Below, one piece after another: positions 7,649 to 16,425 of a stretch of 64,000 nt of DNA (position 1 is the first letter of the stretch; every line of letters starts with the position of its first letter). The DNA comes from Cellulomonas sp. PhB150. Lineage in GTDB: Bacteria > Actinomycetota > Actinomycetes > Actinomycetales > Cellulomonadaceae. The notes beneath the pieces were generated by a model, which was not told where the DNA came from, did no database searches, and was given only the letters and a program-made list of their open reading frames with translations. A program made the translations under genes and the position numbers. The stretch covers positions 419,638-483,637 of the forward strand of contig NZ_RKHX01000004.1 of assembly GCF_003755175.1 (NCBI RefSeq), read 5' to 3'.

Positions 7649-8097
7649 GCGGCGGCCTCCAGGTAGGCGACCAGCTCGTCGAGCTCGTCGGTCCAGCCCT
7701 GCTTGTTGGACTGCATCGCCTCGAGGGGGTCGCGGCTCAGCAGGCCGAAGCCGCTCTCGACGACGCTGAGGACCGTGGCGGTGCCGTCCTCGGTGAGGGT
7801 GAACCGGACCAGCGTCGAGTTGTCCGGCCGGAGGGGCTCGTCGCGGGCCCCCCACGTGAAGGCGAACACGACAGGCTCGTCGACCTCCTCGACCCGGACC
7901 GGGAGCTCGCCGTAGCCCTCGAAGCCGATCGTGCCCAGGCCGCCCGGGGTCAGGTCCGGCAGCGACGCGCTGGTGCCGAACCACTGGGCGATGAGGTCGT
8001 CGCGCGTCAGAGCCGCCCACACGCGCTCGCGCCCGGCCTCGATCCGCAGCGTGCGGCTGACGGTGTACTTCTCGGTGTCGACGACTGCGGGGCCCAT
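7645..8097 (-). CDS. SRPBCC (AHSA1-like) domain protein
   Basis: A 150-residue START-like protein of the AHSA1/SRPBCC type, with the usual beginning YTVSRTLRIEAGRERVWAAL cut here at its core strand and helix, and a C-terminal helix GWTDELDELVAYL that caps the hydrophobic pocket. It is the first gene of a two-gene operon with the ArsR repressor. The ATG at 8097 has a GAAGGAG site five bases upstream. Such pairs are widespread, but the ligand is generally unknown. Confidence 0.88.
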   Translation of the reverse strand: MGPAVVDTEKYTVSRTLRIEAGRERVWAALTRDDLIAQWFGTSASLPDLTPGGLGTIGFEGYGELPVRVEEVDEPVVFAFTWGARDEPLRPDNSTLVRFTLTEDGTATVLSVVESGFGLLSRDPLEAMQSNKQGWTDELDELVAYLEAAA

Positions 8098-8120
8098 GGA
8101 GTCTCCTTCGCGATGGCTTG

Positions 8121-8140
8121 ATGCAACCTCAGGGTTGCAT
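8121..8140. promoter_or_regulatory. Inverted repeat upstream of SRPBCC-ArsR operon, probable ArsR operator
   Basis: ATGCAACC, TCAG, GGTTGCAT: a perfect 8-base inverted repeat with a 4-base centre, 24 bases before the ATG of the SRPBCC gene. Twelve-to-twenty-base interrupted palindromes at this distance are typical ArsR sites. It could also act as a short terminator for the TspO-like gene ending at 8143, but it has no T-run. Confidence 0.55.
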
Positions 8141-8142
8141 TC

Positions 8143-8973
8143 TCAGCCGGCGGAGCGCAACCGTCCGGCGATCGTCGTGACGACCGGGGCGAGCAGTGCG
8201 ACCCCTGCGGCGATCGCGGCGGCGACCGCGACCGTGTCGTCCACGAGCGGCCCGTCGTTCCGGCCGATGGCGATCCACGCCAGCCCCCACGCCATCGCGA
8301 GGCCGACCGGGATGACGACGGTGGGGCGTCGGCGACCGAACACCGCGTAGGCGACGGCCAGCAGGGCCGCCAGGGCGAGCACGACGACGGACCAGCCGGT
8401 CGCCCCGAGCCCGAGGTCGCCGACCTCCGCGTCGGCGAGGAACGCGGCGATGTTGGCCAGCGTCGCCACGCTGACCCAGCCGAGGTAGAGGCCGACCGTC
8501 ACGTCGGTCACGACCGACGCGGCGGGCCGGGTGTGGTCGATCCGGGTCAGCCGCACCAGCAGCAGCGCGAGGACGGCGAGCAGGACGAGGATCACCAGGA
8601 CGCTGGCAGCGAGCGCGTCCGCCTGGACGACGCCGATCCACAGGGCGTTGAGCAGCATCGACGCGAGCACCCACCAGGACACCGCGCGCAGCCGGGGGTC
8701 GGCACCGTGACGTGGCAGCGCCTGGACCACCGCGAAGACGGCCAGGCCCAGGTAGATCAGCGACCAGATCGCGAAGGCGGGGCCGTCGGGCGCGAGCGGC
8801 GTGGCCGTGGCCGACAGCGCGCCGTCGGCGGCATCGGCGATCGCCTGCCCGCCGAACGCGCCCGACCCGACCGCCGCTCCGCCGATCGCGACGACCGCCC
8901 CGAGCAGGACGGTCACCTGCCGGACGCGGTCGGTCGAGGTCGCGGCCTGCACCGTGGGTGTCGTCGTCGCCAT
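8143..8973 (-). CDS. TspO/MBR-related integral membrane protein
   Basis: A 276-residue, strongly hydrophobic protein with about seven to eight predicted membrane segments. The region PAFAIWSLIYLGL (about residues 65-77) and the repeated Trp-rich helices (SWWVLASMLLNALWIG, LYLGWVSVATLAN, MAWGLAWIAIG) are those of actinobacterial tryptophan-rich sensory protein homologues, which are longer than the 160-residue five-helix TspO core. TspO proteins bind porphyrins and related ligands; a role here is inference. The start ATG at 8973 has no strong ribosome site. Confidence 0.7.
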   Translation of the reverse strand: MATTTPTVQAATSTDRVRQVTVLLGAVVAIGGAAVGSGAFGGQAIADAADGALSATATPLAPDGPAFAIWSLIYLGLAVFAVVQALPRHGADPRLRAVSWWVLASMLLNALWIGVVQADALAASVLVILVLLAVLALLLVRLTRIDHTRPAASVVTDVTVGLYLGWVSVATLANIAAFLADAEVGDLGLGATGWSVVVLALAALLAVAYAVFGRRRPTVVIPVGLAMAWGLAWIAIGRNDGPLVDDTVAVAAAIAAGVALLAPVVTTIAGRLRSAG

Positions 8974-9315
8974 GCCTCAGCGTGCCAAGACCTCGCCCGC
9001 CGGGCATCTCGGGGAGGCAAAGCGGTTGGACCCGGCGGCGTCCGCGGCGCATCATGGAGGTGCCGCGGCAGGAGCCTGCGGCACCTCTCTCGACGACCGT
9101 CACTCTCAACGACAGGGCTCATCACGATGCAGCAGGAGAGCGGGGCGGCCGTCCAGGCCTGCTCACGCGGGACCCGGACGCCCGCTCAGCACGCCTGACG
9201 CCTCACGGCGGCACACCGACCTGCGGGTCGGTGCACTCGGCGCACCCAGCGGACGTCTCCCGTCCCCCGCCGTCGATCCCCGACGGCCCCCTGTCGCACG
9301 AGAGCCGAGAACACC
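8974..9315 (+). other. Gene-free stretch: structured leader of the FBP gene
   Basis: 342 bases with no convincing gene. It contains three perfect inverted repeats in + orientation: stems of ten bases at 9057-9066/9078-9087, eight bases at 9214-9221/9226-9233, and seven bases at 9269-9275/9281-9287. Expression of some FusB-type EF-G-binding proteins is controlled by leader attenuation, so a regulated leader is possible. No leader peptide with a ribosome site was found, and a frame open from the ATG at 9054 has no good start signal. Confidence 0.4.
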
Positions 9316-9810
9316 ATGAACCCCCTGACCGAGAAGCAGATCCGCGCGTCCTTCGTGAACTGCTCCCGCCGCGAGGCCGCCGAGGTCACGCTCCCCGCCG
9401 ACCTGGCCGACCTTCGCTGGGACCGCCTCGACTACCTCGGGTGGATCGACCGCAAGGCGCCGCTGCGCGCGTACGTCGTGCTCGAGGTCGACGGCGAGCT
9501 CGTCGGCATCGCGCTGCGCTCGCCCGAGGGCGCCGCGACCCGCAAGCGTGCCGTGTGCGCGTGGTGCGAGGACGTGTACGCCACCGAGGACGTCTCGATG
9601 TACGTCGCCCGCCGCGCCGGGGCCGCCGGCCGCAAGGGCGACACCATCGGGACGCTGATCTGCACGCACTTCGACTGCTCGACGAACGTCCGCCGCAAGC
9701 CGACGATCATCGAGGCCGGCCAGGACCCGGCGGGCGTGATCGCGCGCCGGACGGCCGGCCTGCAGGAGCGCTCGCTCAAGTTCGCGCGCGAGGTCCTGCG
9801 CGAGCTCTGA
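9316..9810 (+). CDS. FBP domain (FusB-type EF-G-binding) zinc-finger protein
   Basis: A 164-residue protein matching the FBP C-terminal treble-clef family, related to FusB, which binds elongation factor G and rescues it from fusidic acid. The four zinc ligands are visible: C81 and C84 in CAWC, C116 and C121 in CTHFDC. The N-terminal 50 residues (SRREAAEVTLP, then LDYLGWIDRK) are those of the actinobacterial subfamily. Fusidic acid resistance is not implied for this subgroup. The gene is preceded by a long structured leader and followed by a palindromic repeat. Confidence 0.85.
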   Translation: MNPLTEKQIRASFVNCSRREAAEVTLPADLADLRWDRLDYLGWIDRKAPLRAYVVLEVDGELVGIALRSPEGAATRKRAVCAWCEDVYATEDVSMYVARRAGAAGRKGDTIGTLICTHFDCSTNVRRKPTIIEAGQDPAGVIARRTAGLQERSLKFAREVLREL

Positions 9811-9840
9811 CCCGCACCCGTCCGGCCTGCGCCGGTCCGC

Positions 9841-9899
9841 GAACGGTGGGTTGTGCGCGCTTCCCGGCCCGGATGCGTGCGCAACCCACCGCTCGTTCG
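9841..9899. repeat. Palindromic repeat element, copy A
   Basis: Arms at 9844-9860 and 9875-9891 pair over 17 bases with two G-T type mismatches, around a 14-base loop. The loop and right arm (TTCCCGGCCCGGA, then GCGTGCGCAACC) are nearly identical to copy B at 10356-10415, so this is a member of a repeat family and not merely a terminator. It lies between the convergent FBP and VOC genes and could also end transcription from both sides. Confidence 0.7.
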
Positions 9900-9901
9900 G
9901 G

Positions 9902-10267
9902 TCAGACCTCCCGCGAGTGGGTGGCGAACTCGTCGGACGACGGCGGGAGCACGCAGAGCAGGAGCCCGACGGGGTCGCTCATCACGACGAACGTCGGGCG
10001 CCTGGCGTGCACCGTCGCGCCGAGGGCGGTGAGCCGGGCGACCTCCGCCTCGACGTCGTCGGTCTCGACGTCCAGATGGAACCGCGGCGTGCCGTCGGCC
10101 CCGATGTCCTGGACCGCCACGTGCGGCAGGGACGCGGGGTCGTGCAGCGAGACGAACTCGGGCTCGTCGGGCACGGGGTGCGAGGTGGCCGCGAGCGCAC
10201 CGGCCCAGAACGCCGCCACCTCCTGGAAGGACGACGACGGCACGTCGACGATGACCTCACGCAGCAT
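9902..10267 (-). CDS. VOC family protein between two palindromic repeats
   Basis: A 121-residue single VOC module: REVIVDVPSSSFQEVAAFW at the start, HLDVETDDVEAEVARL in the middle and FVVMSDPVGLLLCV at the end. The ATG at 10267 fits family starts; longer in-frame readings run into repeat copy B and are rejected. It is flanked on both sides by copies of the same palindromic repeat. Catalytic role unknown. Confidence 0.85.
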   Translation of the reverse strand: MLREVIVDVPSSSFQEVAAFWAGALAATSHPVPDEPEFVSLHDPASLPHVAVQDIGADGTPRFHLDVETDDVEAEVARLTALGATVHARRPTFVVMSDPVGLLLCVLPPSSDEFATHSREV

Positions 10268-10355
10268 GATCCGATGCACCCTCGCGACCCTTCCCTGCCG
10301 GACGACCGCCCGCCACCCGGCTGGCCGGGCAGGCCGGGCAGGGCCGCCCGGCACG

Positions 10356-10415
10356 GCCGAACGGGTGATTGCGCACGGTTCCGGGCCCGGAGGCGTGCGC
10401 AACCACCCGTTCGGC
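10356..10415. repeat. Palindromic repeat element, copy B
   Basis: Arms at 10356-10377 and 10394-10415 pair over 22 bases with a single A-C mismatch (10368/10403), around a 16-base loop. It shares loop and right-arm sequence (TTCCGGGCCCGGA, then GCGTGCGCAACC) with copy A. It sits in the 195-base gap upstream of the VOC gene and downstream of the CMD-family gene, both on the minus strand. Confidence 0.75.
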
Positions 10416-10462
10416 ACCAGGTGTCTAGCGGGGGTCGAGGCGGAGGGGAGGCCGCCGGGCGC

Positions 10463-10786
10463 TCACCGCTGCTCTTCCGCGAACACGGTCCGCGCGACGG
10501 CGATCGCCGACATCGCGCGCGGCCACCCGGCGTAGAAGGCCAGGTGAGTGATCGCCTCGACCAGCTCGGTCTGCGTGAGCCCGTTGTCCCGCGAGATGCG
10601 GAGGTGGCTGACGAGCTGCTCCGTGCTCCCGTTCGTCACCAGTGCGGCGACGGTCACGAGCGACCGGTCGCGCCGGGCGAGCTCGGGCCGGGCCCACACG
10701 TCGCCGAACACGACGTCGTCGGTGAGCTGGGCCAGCTTGGGCGCGATGTCCCCGACGAGGCGCTGCGCCACGGAAGGTTCGGTCAT
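10463..10786 (-). CDS. Carboxymuconolactone decarboxylase (CMD) family protein
   Basis: A 107-residue CMD-family protein with the family core DVWARPELARRDRSLVTVA and HLRISRDNGLTQTELVEAI, then AGWPRAMSA. It lacks the CxxC pair of AhpD, so it resembles the decarboxylase branch and not the peroxidase partner. It is the last gene of an operon with the cupin (ATGA overlap) and the alcohol dehydrogenase upstream. The exact reaction is unknown. Confidence 0.88.
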   Translation of the reverse strand: MTEPSVAQRLVGDIAPKLAQLTDDVVFGDVWARPELARRDRSLVTVAALVTNGSTEQLVSHLRISRDNGLTQTELVEAITHLAFYAGWPRAMSAIAVARTVFAEEQR

Positions 10787-11187
10787 GATCGGTCTCCGTA
10801 CTCCTGGTCGGTGATCTCGTCGGCCCACTCGGTGTCGGGGCCCTCGTCCGGGTCGGCGACCTCCCACATCGCCAGGTGCGTCATGAACGTGTCCGGCGCG
10901 GCACCGTGCCAGTGCCACTCGCCGGGCGGCGTCCAGATCGTCTGCCCACGCTGCACCTCGACGACCTGGCCGTCACGCGTGCCGACGCGCGCGGTCCCCT
11001 CGGTGACGTGCAGGGTCTGGCCGCGGGCGTGCCGGTGCCAGAAGGTGTGCGCGCCGGGCGCGAAGCGCACCGTGTTCACGCGGAGGCGCGCCGGCTCCGG
11101 CGGGGCGGCGAGGACGTCGAACCAGACGTCGCCGGTGAACATCGTCGCCGGACCCTTCGTGGTCGGCGGCAGCGGGGTGATCTCCAT
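10783..11187 (-). CDS. Cupin domain protein ((R)-hydroxynitrile lyase-like)
   Basis: A 134-residue single cupin. Metal ligands are visible in HTFWHRHARGQTLHV (motif 1) and EWHWHG (motif 2). The strand order and the ending MTHLAMWE match the small cupins that include manganese-dependent (R)-hydroxynitrile lyase of acidobacteria, though most members have unknown function. The ATG at 11187 has a GAAGGAG site; the stop overlaps the CMD gene. CMD-cupin pairs are common in actinobacteria next to oxidoreductases. Confidence 0.88.
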   Translation of the reverse strand: MEITPLPPTTKGPATMFTGDVWFDVLAAPPEPARLRVNTVRFAPGAHTFWHRHARGQTLHVTEGTARVGTRDGQVVEVQRGQTIWTPPGEWHWHGAAPDTFMTHLAMWEVADPDEGPDTEWADEITDQEYGDRS

Positions 11188-11246
11188 GAGTTCTCCTTCG
11201 GGTGCATCTCGAGCATCGCGCGCGGGTGCGCGCAGGGCGAGCGGGG

Positions 11247-12293
11247 TCAGATCGTCACCATGACCTTGAGCGCCTCGCGCGCGTCCATGGCCCGGTAGCC
11301 GGCGGCGATGTCGTCGAGCCCGACGGTCCGGTCGAACACGCGGCCGGGGTTGATCCGGCCGCTCAGCACGTCGGGCAGGACGTCCTCGATGTAGGCGCGG
11401 ACAGGTGCCGGGCCGCCCGACAGGACGACGTTCTTGCCGAACAGCGAGCCGAAGCCGACAGGCGCGTCCTCGTACTGCGGCACGCCGACACGGCTGATGG
11501 ACCCGCCGGGGCGGACCACGCCGTACGCCTGCTCGTAGGCCGGCATGTGGCCCACGGCCTCGAGCACCACGTGGCTGCCCTCGCCGCCGGTCAGGTCGAG
11601 CACGCGCTCGACGCCCTCGGCGCCCCGCTCGGCGACGACGTCGGTCGCCCCGAGCTCGCGCCCGAGGTCGGTGCGAGCGGCGTGGCGGCCCATGAGGATG
11701 ATCCGCTCCGCGCCGAGCCGCTTCGAGGCGAGCACGGCCGAGAGCCCGACCGCCCCGTCGCCGATGACCGTCACCGTCCTGCCGGGTGCGACGCCGCCCA
11801 TGTGCGCGGCGTGGTGACCGGTGAGGAACACGTCGGACAGCGTGAGCAGGGAGGCGAGCATCGCCTCGTCGGCGTCCGCGAGCGCGATGCCGGGCTGGAC
11901 GAGAGTGCCGTCGGCCTGCGGGACGCGCACGAGCTCGGCCTGCCCGCCGCCGACGTCACCGTGGCCGTAGAAGCCGCCGTGCACGCAGGACGTCTGGAAG
12001 CCGTCGCGGCAGAACGCGCAGGTGTTGTCCTGGTAGGCGAAGGGCGAGATGACGAAGTCACCGGGCGTGACTGTCACCACGGCGGTACCGACCTCCTCGA
12101 CGACGCCGAGGAGCTCGTGGCCCATCGCGGCGCCGTGCGCCGACGCCTCCATCGAGCGGTAGGGGTGCAGGTCGGACCCGCAGACGCAGGCCCGGACGAC
12201 GCGGACGATCGCGTCGGTGGGCGCGAGGATCGTGGGATCGGGGACGGTCTCGACGCGCACGTCGCCGGCGCCGTACATGAAGGTGGCTCTCAT
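11247..12293 (-). CDS. Zinc-dependent medium-chain alcohol dehydrogenase
   Basis: A 348-residue MDR oxidoreductase. Catalytic-zinc residues are C38 in CVCGSDLHPY and the GHE motif (GHELLGVV) near residue 58; structural-zinc cysteines appear as CAFCRDGFQTSC, giving three of the usual four in this stretch. The nucleotide fold is VIGDGAVGLSAV near residue 178. It heads the operon with the cupin and CMD genes and diverges from the MmyB-type regulator at 12395. The initiating ATG has only a weak ribosome site. Confidence 0.92.
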   Translation of the reverse strand: MRATFMYGAGDVRVETVPDPTILAPTDAIVRVVRACVCGSDLHPYRSMEASAHGAAMGHELLGVVEEVGTAVVTVTPGDFVISPFAYQDNTCAFCRDGFQTSCVHGGFYGHGDVGGGQAELVRVPQADGTLVQPGIALADADEAMLASLLTLSDVFLTGHHAAHMGGVAPGRTVTVIGDGAVGLSAVLASKRLGAERIILMGRHAARTDLGRELGATDVVAERGAEGVERVLDLTGGEGSHVVLEAVGHMPAYEQAYGVVRPGGSISRVGVPQYEDAPVGFGSLFGKNVVLSGGPAPVRAYIEDVLPDVLSGRINPGRVFDRTVGLDDIAAGYRAMDAREALKVMVTI

Positions 12294-12382
12294 GGGTTCG
12301 ATGCAACCCCGTCCGGGCCGGGTGTGGGAGTCCCTGTCGTGCCAGGTACCAGCAGGGCCTGTCTCCTCGTGCCGCGCCGCCG

Positions 12383-12388
12383 TACGGT
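12383..12388 (+). promoter_or_regulatory. Leaderless -10 box TACGGT
   Basis: TACGGT ends six bases before the ATG at 12395, so transcription should begin at the start codon. The regulator gene has no ribosome site. The same TACGGTCG string precedes the starts at 19740 and 41177. Confidence 0.55.
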
Positions 12389-12394
12389 CGAGCC

Positions 12395-13258
12395 ATGGAC
12401 AACCGCGACGAGATCCGTGACTTCCTCGCCACCCGGCGAGCGAGGATCACGCCCGCGCAGGCAGGGCTGCCGGCCTACGGCACGAACCGCCGCGTGCCGG
12501 GGCTGCGCCGCGAGGAGGTCGCCATGCTGGCCGGCGTCTCGTCCGACTACTACGTGCGCCTCGAACGCGGGAACCTCGCGGGCGTCTCCGAGCAGGTGCT
12601 CGAGTCGCTCGCCGACGCGCTGCAGCTCGACGAGGCCGAGCGGATCCATCTGCAGGACCTCGCGCGCGCTGCCTCTCCGCGGCCCGCCCGCGCCCGTCGT
12701 CGGGGTCCGACGCCCGCCATCCCGGACAGCGTCCAGGCGATGCTCACCGCGATGACCGGTGCTCCCGCGGTGGTCCGCAACGACCGGCTCGACATCCTGG
12801 CCACCAACGCCCTGGGTCGCGCCCTGTACGCCGACCTGTTCGACGACCCCGGTCACCTCCCGAACCACGCCCGGTTCGCGTTCCTCGACGAGCGCTCGCA
12901 CGACTTCTGGGTCGACTGGCAGCGTGCCGCCGACGACACGGTCGGCATCCTGCGGGTCGCGGCGGGCAGCAACCCGTACGACAAGGCGCTGACCGCGCTG
13001 ATCGGCGAGCTGTCCACCCGCAGCGAGGAGTTCCGCGTGCGCTGGGCCCGCCACGACGTGCACCTGCACCGCGGCGGCGCCAAGAAGATCAACCACCCCG
13101 TCGTCGGGCGCCTCGACCTCATGTACGACACGCTGCCCATCGCGCAGGCACCCGGCCTGACGATGCTCGTGTACACCGCCGCGCCCGCCAGCCCCACGGC
13201 CGACGCGATCGCGATGCTCGCCAGCTGGGCCGCGACCCAGTCGGTCGACGCACGCTGA
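12395..13258 (+). CDS. Helix-turn-helix regulator with MmyB-type ligand-binding domain
   Basis: A 287-residue regulator of the same family as the one at 663. The helix-turn-helix is at residues 5-75 (LRREEVAMLAGVSSDYYVRLERG), followed by an Arg/Pro-rich linker and the ligand-binding domain ending LVYTAAPASPTADA. It diverges from the alcohol dehydrogenase/cupin/CMD operon and is followed 27 bases later by an aldo-keto reductase, so it may control redox genes on both sides. The transcript appears leaderless. Confidence 0.92.
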   Translation: MDNRDEIRDFLATRRARITPAQAGLPAYGTNRRVPGLRREEVAMLAGVSSDYYVRLERGNLAGVSEQVLESLADALQLDEAERIHLQDLARAASPRPARARRRGPTPAIPDSVQAMLTAMTGAPAVVRNDRLDILATNALGRALYADLFDDPGHLPNHARFAFLDERSHDFWVDWQRAADDTVGILRVAAGSNPYDKALTALIGELSTRSEEFRVRWARHDVHLHRGGAKKINHPVVGRLDLMYDTLPIAQAPGLTMLVYTAAPASPTADAIAMLASWAATQSVDAR

Positions 13259-14272
<1,014 letters not shown>

Positions 14273-14281
14273 CGTGGCCGC

Positions 14282-14650
14282 GTGCAGTTCATCCGCTTCC
14301 AGAGCGCGACTCCCAACGCCCGCGGCACCTTCCCTGGTGTGTTCGCGCTGGCCAACGGCCTGGCCCGGGACGGCCGCCTGTCCGACGACGACCGCCGATG
14401 GCTGCGGGAGTCGAACGCGCGGTGCGACGCGGCGTACACCGACCCGACGACCGTCGTCCCCGAGTGCTACGACCGCACTGCCCATCCGGGGGCGCGGTCG
14501 TGGTTCAAGACGACCGCCGGTCACCTCCTGGACCTCACGGCGCCGTACCTCGACCTGCTCGACCGGTACGGCGTCGCGTGGGTGCGCCTGACGACGGACG
14601 ACCCGGGCCGGGTCACGTACGAGGACGACGTGCAGGTCGTCGCGGTCTGA
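14282..14650 (+). CDS. Conserved hypothetical protein
   Basis: A 122-residue soluble protein of no family I can name. It has an N-terminal FIRFQSATPNARGTFPGVF stretch, a helical middle with many Asp and Arg residues, and the sequence CYDRTAHPGARSWFKTTA; I recall similar uncharacterised proteins in other actinobacteria. There are no membrane segments or signal peptide. The GTG start sits six bases after a TAGCGT box. The 3' end is convergent with the sigma factor gene. Confidence 0.7.
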   Translation: MQFIRFQSATPNARGTFPGVFALANGLARDGRLSDDDRRWLRESNARCDAAYTDPTTVVPECYDRTAHPGARSWFKTTAGHLLDLTAPYLDLLDRYGVAWVRLTTDDPGRVTYEDDVQVVAV

Positions 14651-14655
14651 CGTTC

Positions 14656-15903
14656 TCAGCCGAGCTTGCGGCGGAGCAGGGCGCGCTCGCGGTCGTTGTC
14701 GCACATGGCGGAAGCCGCCTCGATCTCGATGCGCGCCTCGTCGTCCCGGCCCAGCCGCAGCAGCAGCTCGCCGCGCACGCTCGGCAGCAGGTGCGAGCCG
14801 GGCAGCGAGCCCTGCGCGACCAGGGCGTCGACCAGTGGCAGTGCCGCGCGCGGACCGCTCGCCATCGAGACCGCGACCGCCCGGTTGAGCTCGACGACCG
14901 GCGACGGCGCGAGCCGGCCCAGCGCCTCGTAGAGCACGACGATCCGCTCCCAGTCGGTCTCCTCCACCGACGGCGCGACCGCGTGGCACTCGGCGATGGC
15001 GGCCTGCACGCCGTAGGCACCGAGCCCGCGGCCGACCCGTCCCGCCGTGGCGAGGGTGGCGCGCCCACGCCGGATCGCTGCCCGGTCCCACCGGCGGCGG
15101 TCCTGCGCCTCGAGCAGGATCGGCTCGCCGTCCTCGTCGACGCGGGCCGGGAAGCGCGCGGCGGTGAGCTCGAGCAGCGCGAGCAGACCGAGCACCTCGG
15201 GCTCGTCGGGCACCAGCCGGGCGAGCACGCGCGCGAGGCGGACGGCCTCGTGCGCCAGGTCCTTGCGGATCCAGTCCGAGCCCGAGCTCGCCGACGAGCC
15301 CTCGGTGAACACCAGGTACACGACGTTGAGCACCGCGGCCAGCCGCACTCGTCGCTCGTCGGGCGCAGGCACCGCGAACGGCACCTGCGCGGCGGCGAGC
15401 GTCTTCTTGGCGCGCGTGATCCGCGCCTGGACCGTCGCAGCCGGGACCAGCAGCGCGCGGGCGATCTCGGCACTGGTCAGGCCGCTGACGACGCGCAGGG
15501 TCAACGTCACCTGCGCATCGCGGGACAGGACCGGGTGGCACGCGACGAACATCAGGGCGAGCACGTCGTCGTCGATCTCGTCGGGGTCCCACAGCTCGTC
15601 CGGCCCGGTCTCCGCGGGCTCGCGCGCGAGGGTCGCGTACCGCTCGTCGAGGGCCGCGCGACGCCGGAAGGCGTCCACCGCCCGGCGCCGCCCCACCGTC
15701 AGCAGCCAGCCGGCGGGGTTGGCCGGCACGCCGTCGGCCGGCCAGGACACGAGCGCCGCGGCGAACGCCTCCTGCGCGAGGTCCTCCGCGAGCGCGAAGT
15801 CGCCCGTGTACCGGGCCAGCGTGGCGACGATGCGCGCGGACTCGATCCGCCACACCGCCGCCACCTGGTCGCGGGTTACAGCTGCCCCGTCGACTCGCGC
15901 CAC
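14656..15903 (-). CDS. ECF42-type RNA polymerase sigma factor with C-terminal TPR-like extension
   Basis: A 415-residue sigma factor. Region 2 is seen in EDLAQEAFAAAL and PAGWLLTVGRRRAVDAFRR, region 4 in LTSAEIARALLVPAATVQARI. The remaining 200 residues form the helical DUF6596/TPR-like extension (LNVVYLVFTEG) that defines ECF42 factors. The GTG at 15903 has an AAGGAG site five bases upstream and lies inside the end of the DGPF gene, so the two are coupled. ECF42 factors normally sit beside DGPF proteins and have no anti-sigma factor; the extension takes part in control. Confidence 0.9.
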   Translation of the reverse strand: MARVDGAAVTRDQVAAVWRIESARIVATLARYTGDFALAEDLAQEAFAAALVSWPADGVPANPAGWLLTVGRRRAVDAFRRRAALDERYATLAREPAETGPDELWDPDEIDDDVLALMFVACHPVLSRDAQVTLTLRVVSGLTSAEIARALLVPAATVQARITRAKKTLAAAQVPFAVPAPDERRVRLAAVLNVVYLVFTEGSSASSGSDWIRKDLAHEAVRLARVLARLVPDEPEVLGLLALLELTAARFPARVDEDGEPILLEAQDRRRWDRAAIRRGRATLATAGRVGRGLGAYGVQAAIAECHAVAPSVEETDWERIVVLYEALGRLAPSPVVELNRAVAVSMASGPRAALPLVDALVAQGSLPGSHLLPSVRGELLLRLGRDDEARIEIEAASAMCDNDRERALLRRKLG

Positions 15904-16295
15904 GCGCGCTCCTTGGCGACCCACTCGTTGTCCTGCGGGAACTCGTCGATGCTCGCCACGCGGCGGATCTCGGTCTTGAGGCCGGGGCCGTTCATCGGGG
16001 CGCGCTTGGCCCACTCGACGGCCTCCTCCTGCGAGGCGACGTCGAGGATCCAGAAGCCGCCGAACAGCTCCTTGGTCTCGCCGTAGGGGCCGTCGCTGAC
16101 CACGGGCGGCTCGGAGGAGAAGTCGATGACGACGCCCTTGGCCGCGTCGTCGAGGCCCTCGGCCGCCACGAGCACGCCCGCAGAGATGAGCGAGTCGTTG
16201 TAGCGCCCCATCGCCTCGAGCACCTCGCCGAAGTCGACGTCCTGGAAGGCAGCGAGTGCCTCGTCGTTCGCGCGCATGATGAGCATGTACTTCAT
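15876..16295 (-). CDS. YCII/DGPF-family protein, partner of the ECF42 sigma factor
   Basis: A 139-residue protein beginning with MKYMLIMRAN and carrying the family motif as DGPYGETKE, then FGGFWILDV. DGPF proteins are the standard neighbours and targets of ECF42 sigma factors; their biochemical role is not known. The ATG at 16295 has a CAGGAG site. Upstream lies a promoter matching the reported ECF42 motif. The gene overlaps the sigma factor start by 28 bases. Confidence 0.9.
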   Translation of the reverse strand: MKYMLIMRANDEALAAFQDVDFGEVLEAMGRYNDSLISAGVLVAAEGLDDAAKGVVIDFSSEPPVVSDGPYGETKELFGGFWILDVASQEEAVEWAKRAPMNGPGLKTEIRRVASIDEFPQDNEWVAKERAWRESTGQL

Positions 16296-16345
16296 GGTCG
16301 TCTCCTGACGTGTGCGGGGTCCCTCTCGGACCCTCTCACCCTGTG

Positions 16346-16373
16346 GTCGAACGGGGGTACCGCCGGATCGACA
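16346..16373 (-). promoter_or_regulatory. ECF42-type promoter of the DGPF-sigma operon
   Basis: On the minus strand TGTCGA (16373-16368) is followed after 18 bases by CGAC (16349-16346), about 50 bases before the DGPF start. The published ECF42 motif, as I remember it, is TGTCGA at -35 and CG(A/T)C at -10. This implies autoregulation of the operon. Confidence 0.6.
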
Positions 16374-16425
16374 TCGCCGTCGGACGAGTTTGCGTGGACC
16401 CGTCGGCCCGACGAGAGTGACGAGC

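Noticed and set aside
9054..9240. Possible small gene starting at the ATG at 9054
   Set aside because: Open, but without a ribosome site and with its first codons inside a perfect hairpin; composition is not protein-like.
10268..10417. N-terminal extension of the VOC protein to 10417
   Set aside because: It would translate the palindromic repeat and adds Arg/Pro-rich residues absent from the family; the ATG at 10267 is the natural start.
12325..12365. Interrupted repeat CCCTG...CAGGG around GGTACC between the alcohol dehydrogenase and its regulator
   Set aside because: Only five-base arms with a 16-base spacer; too weak to propose as an operator.
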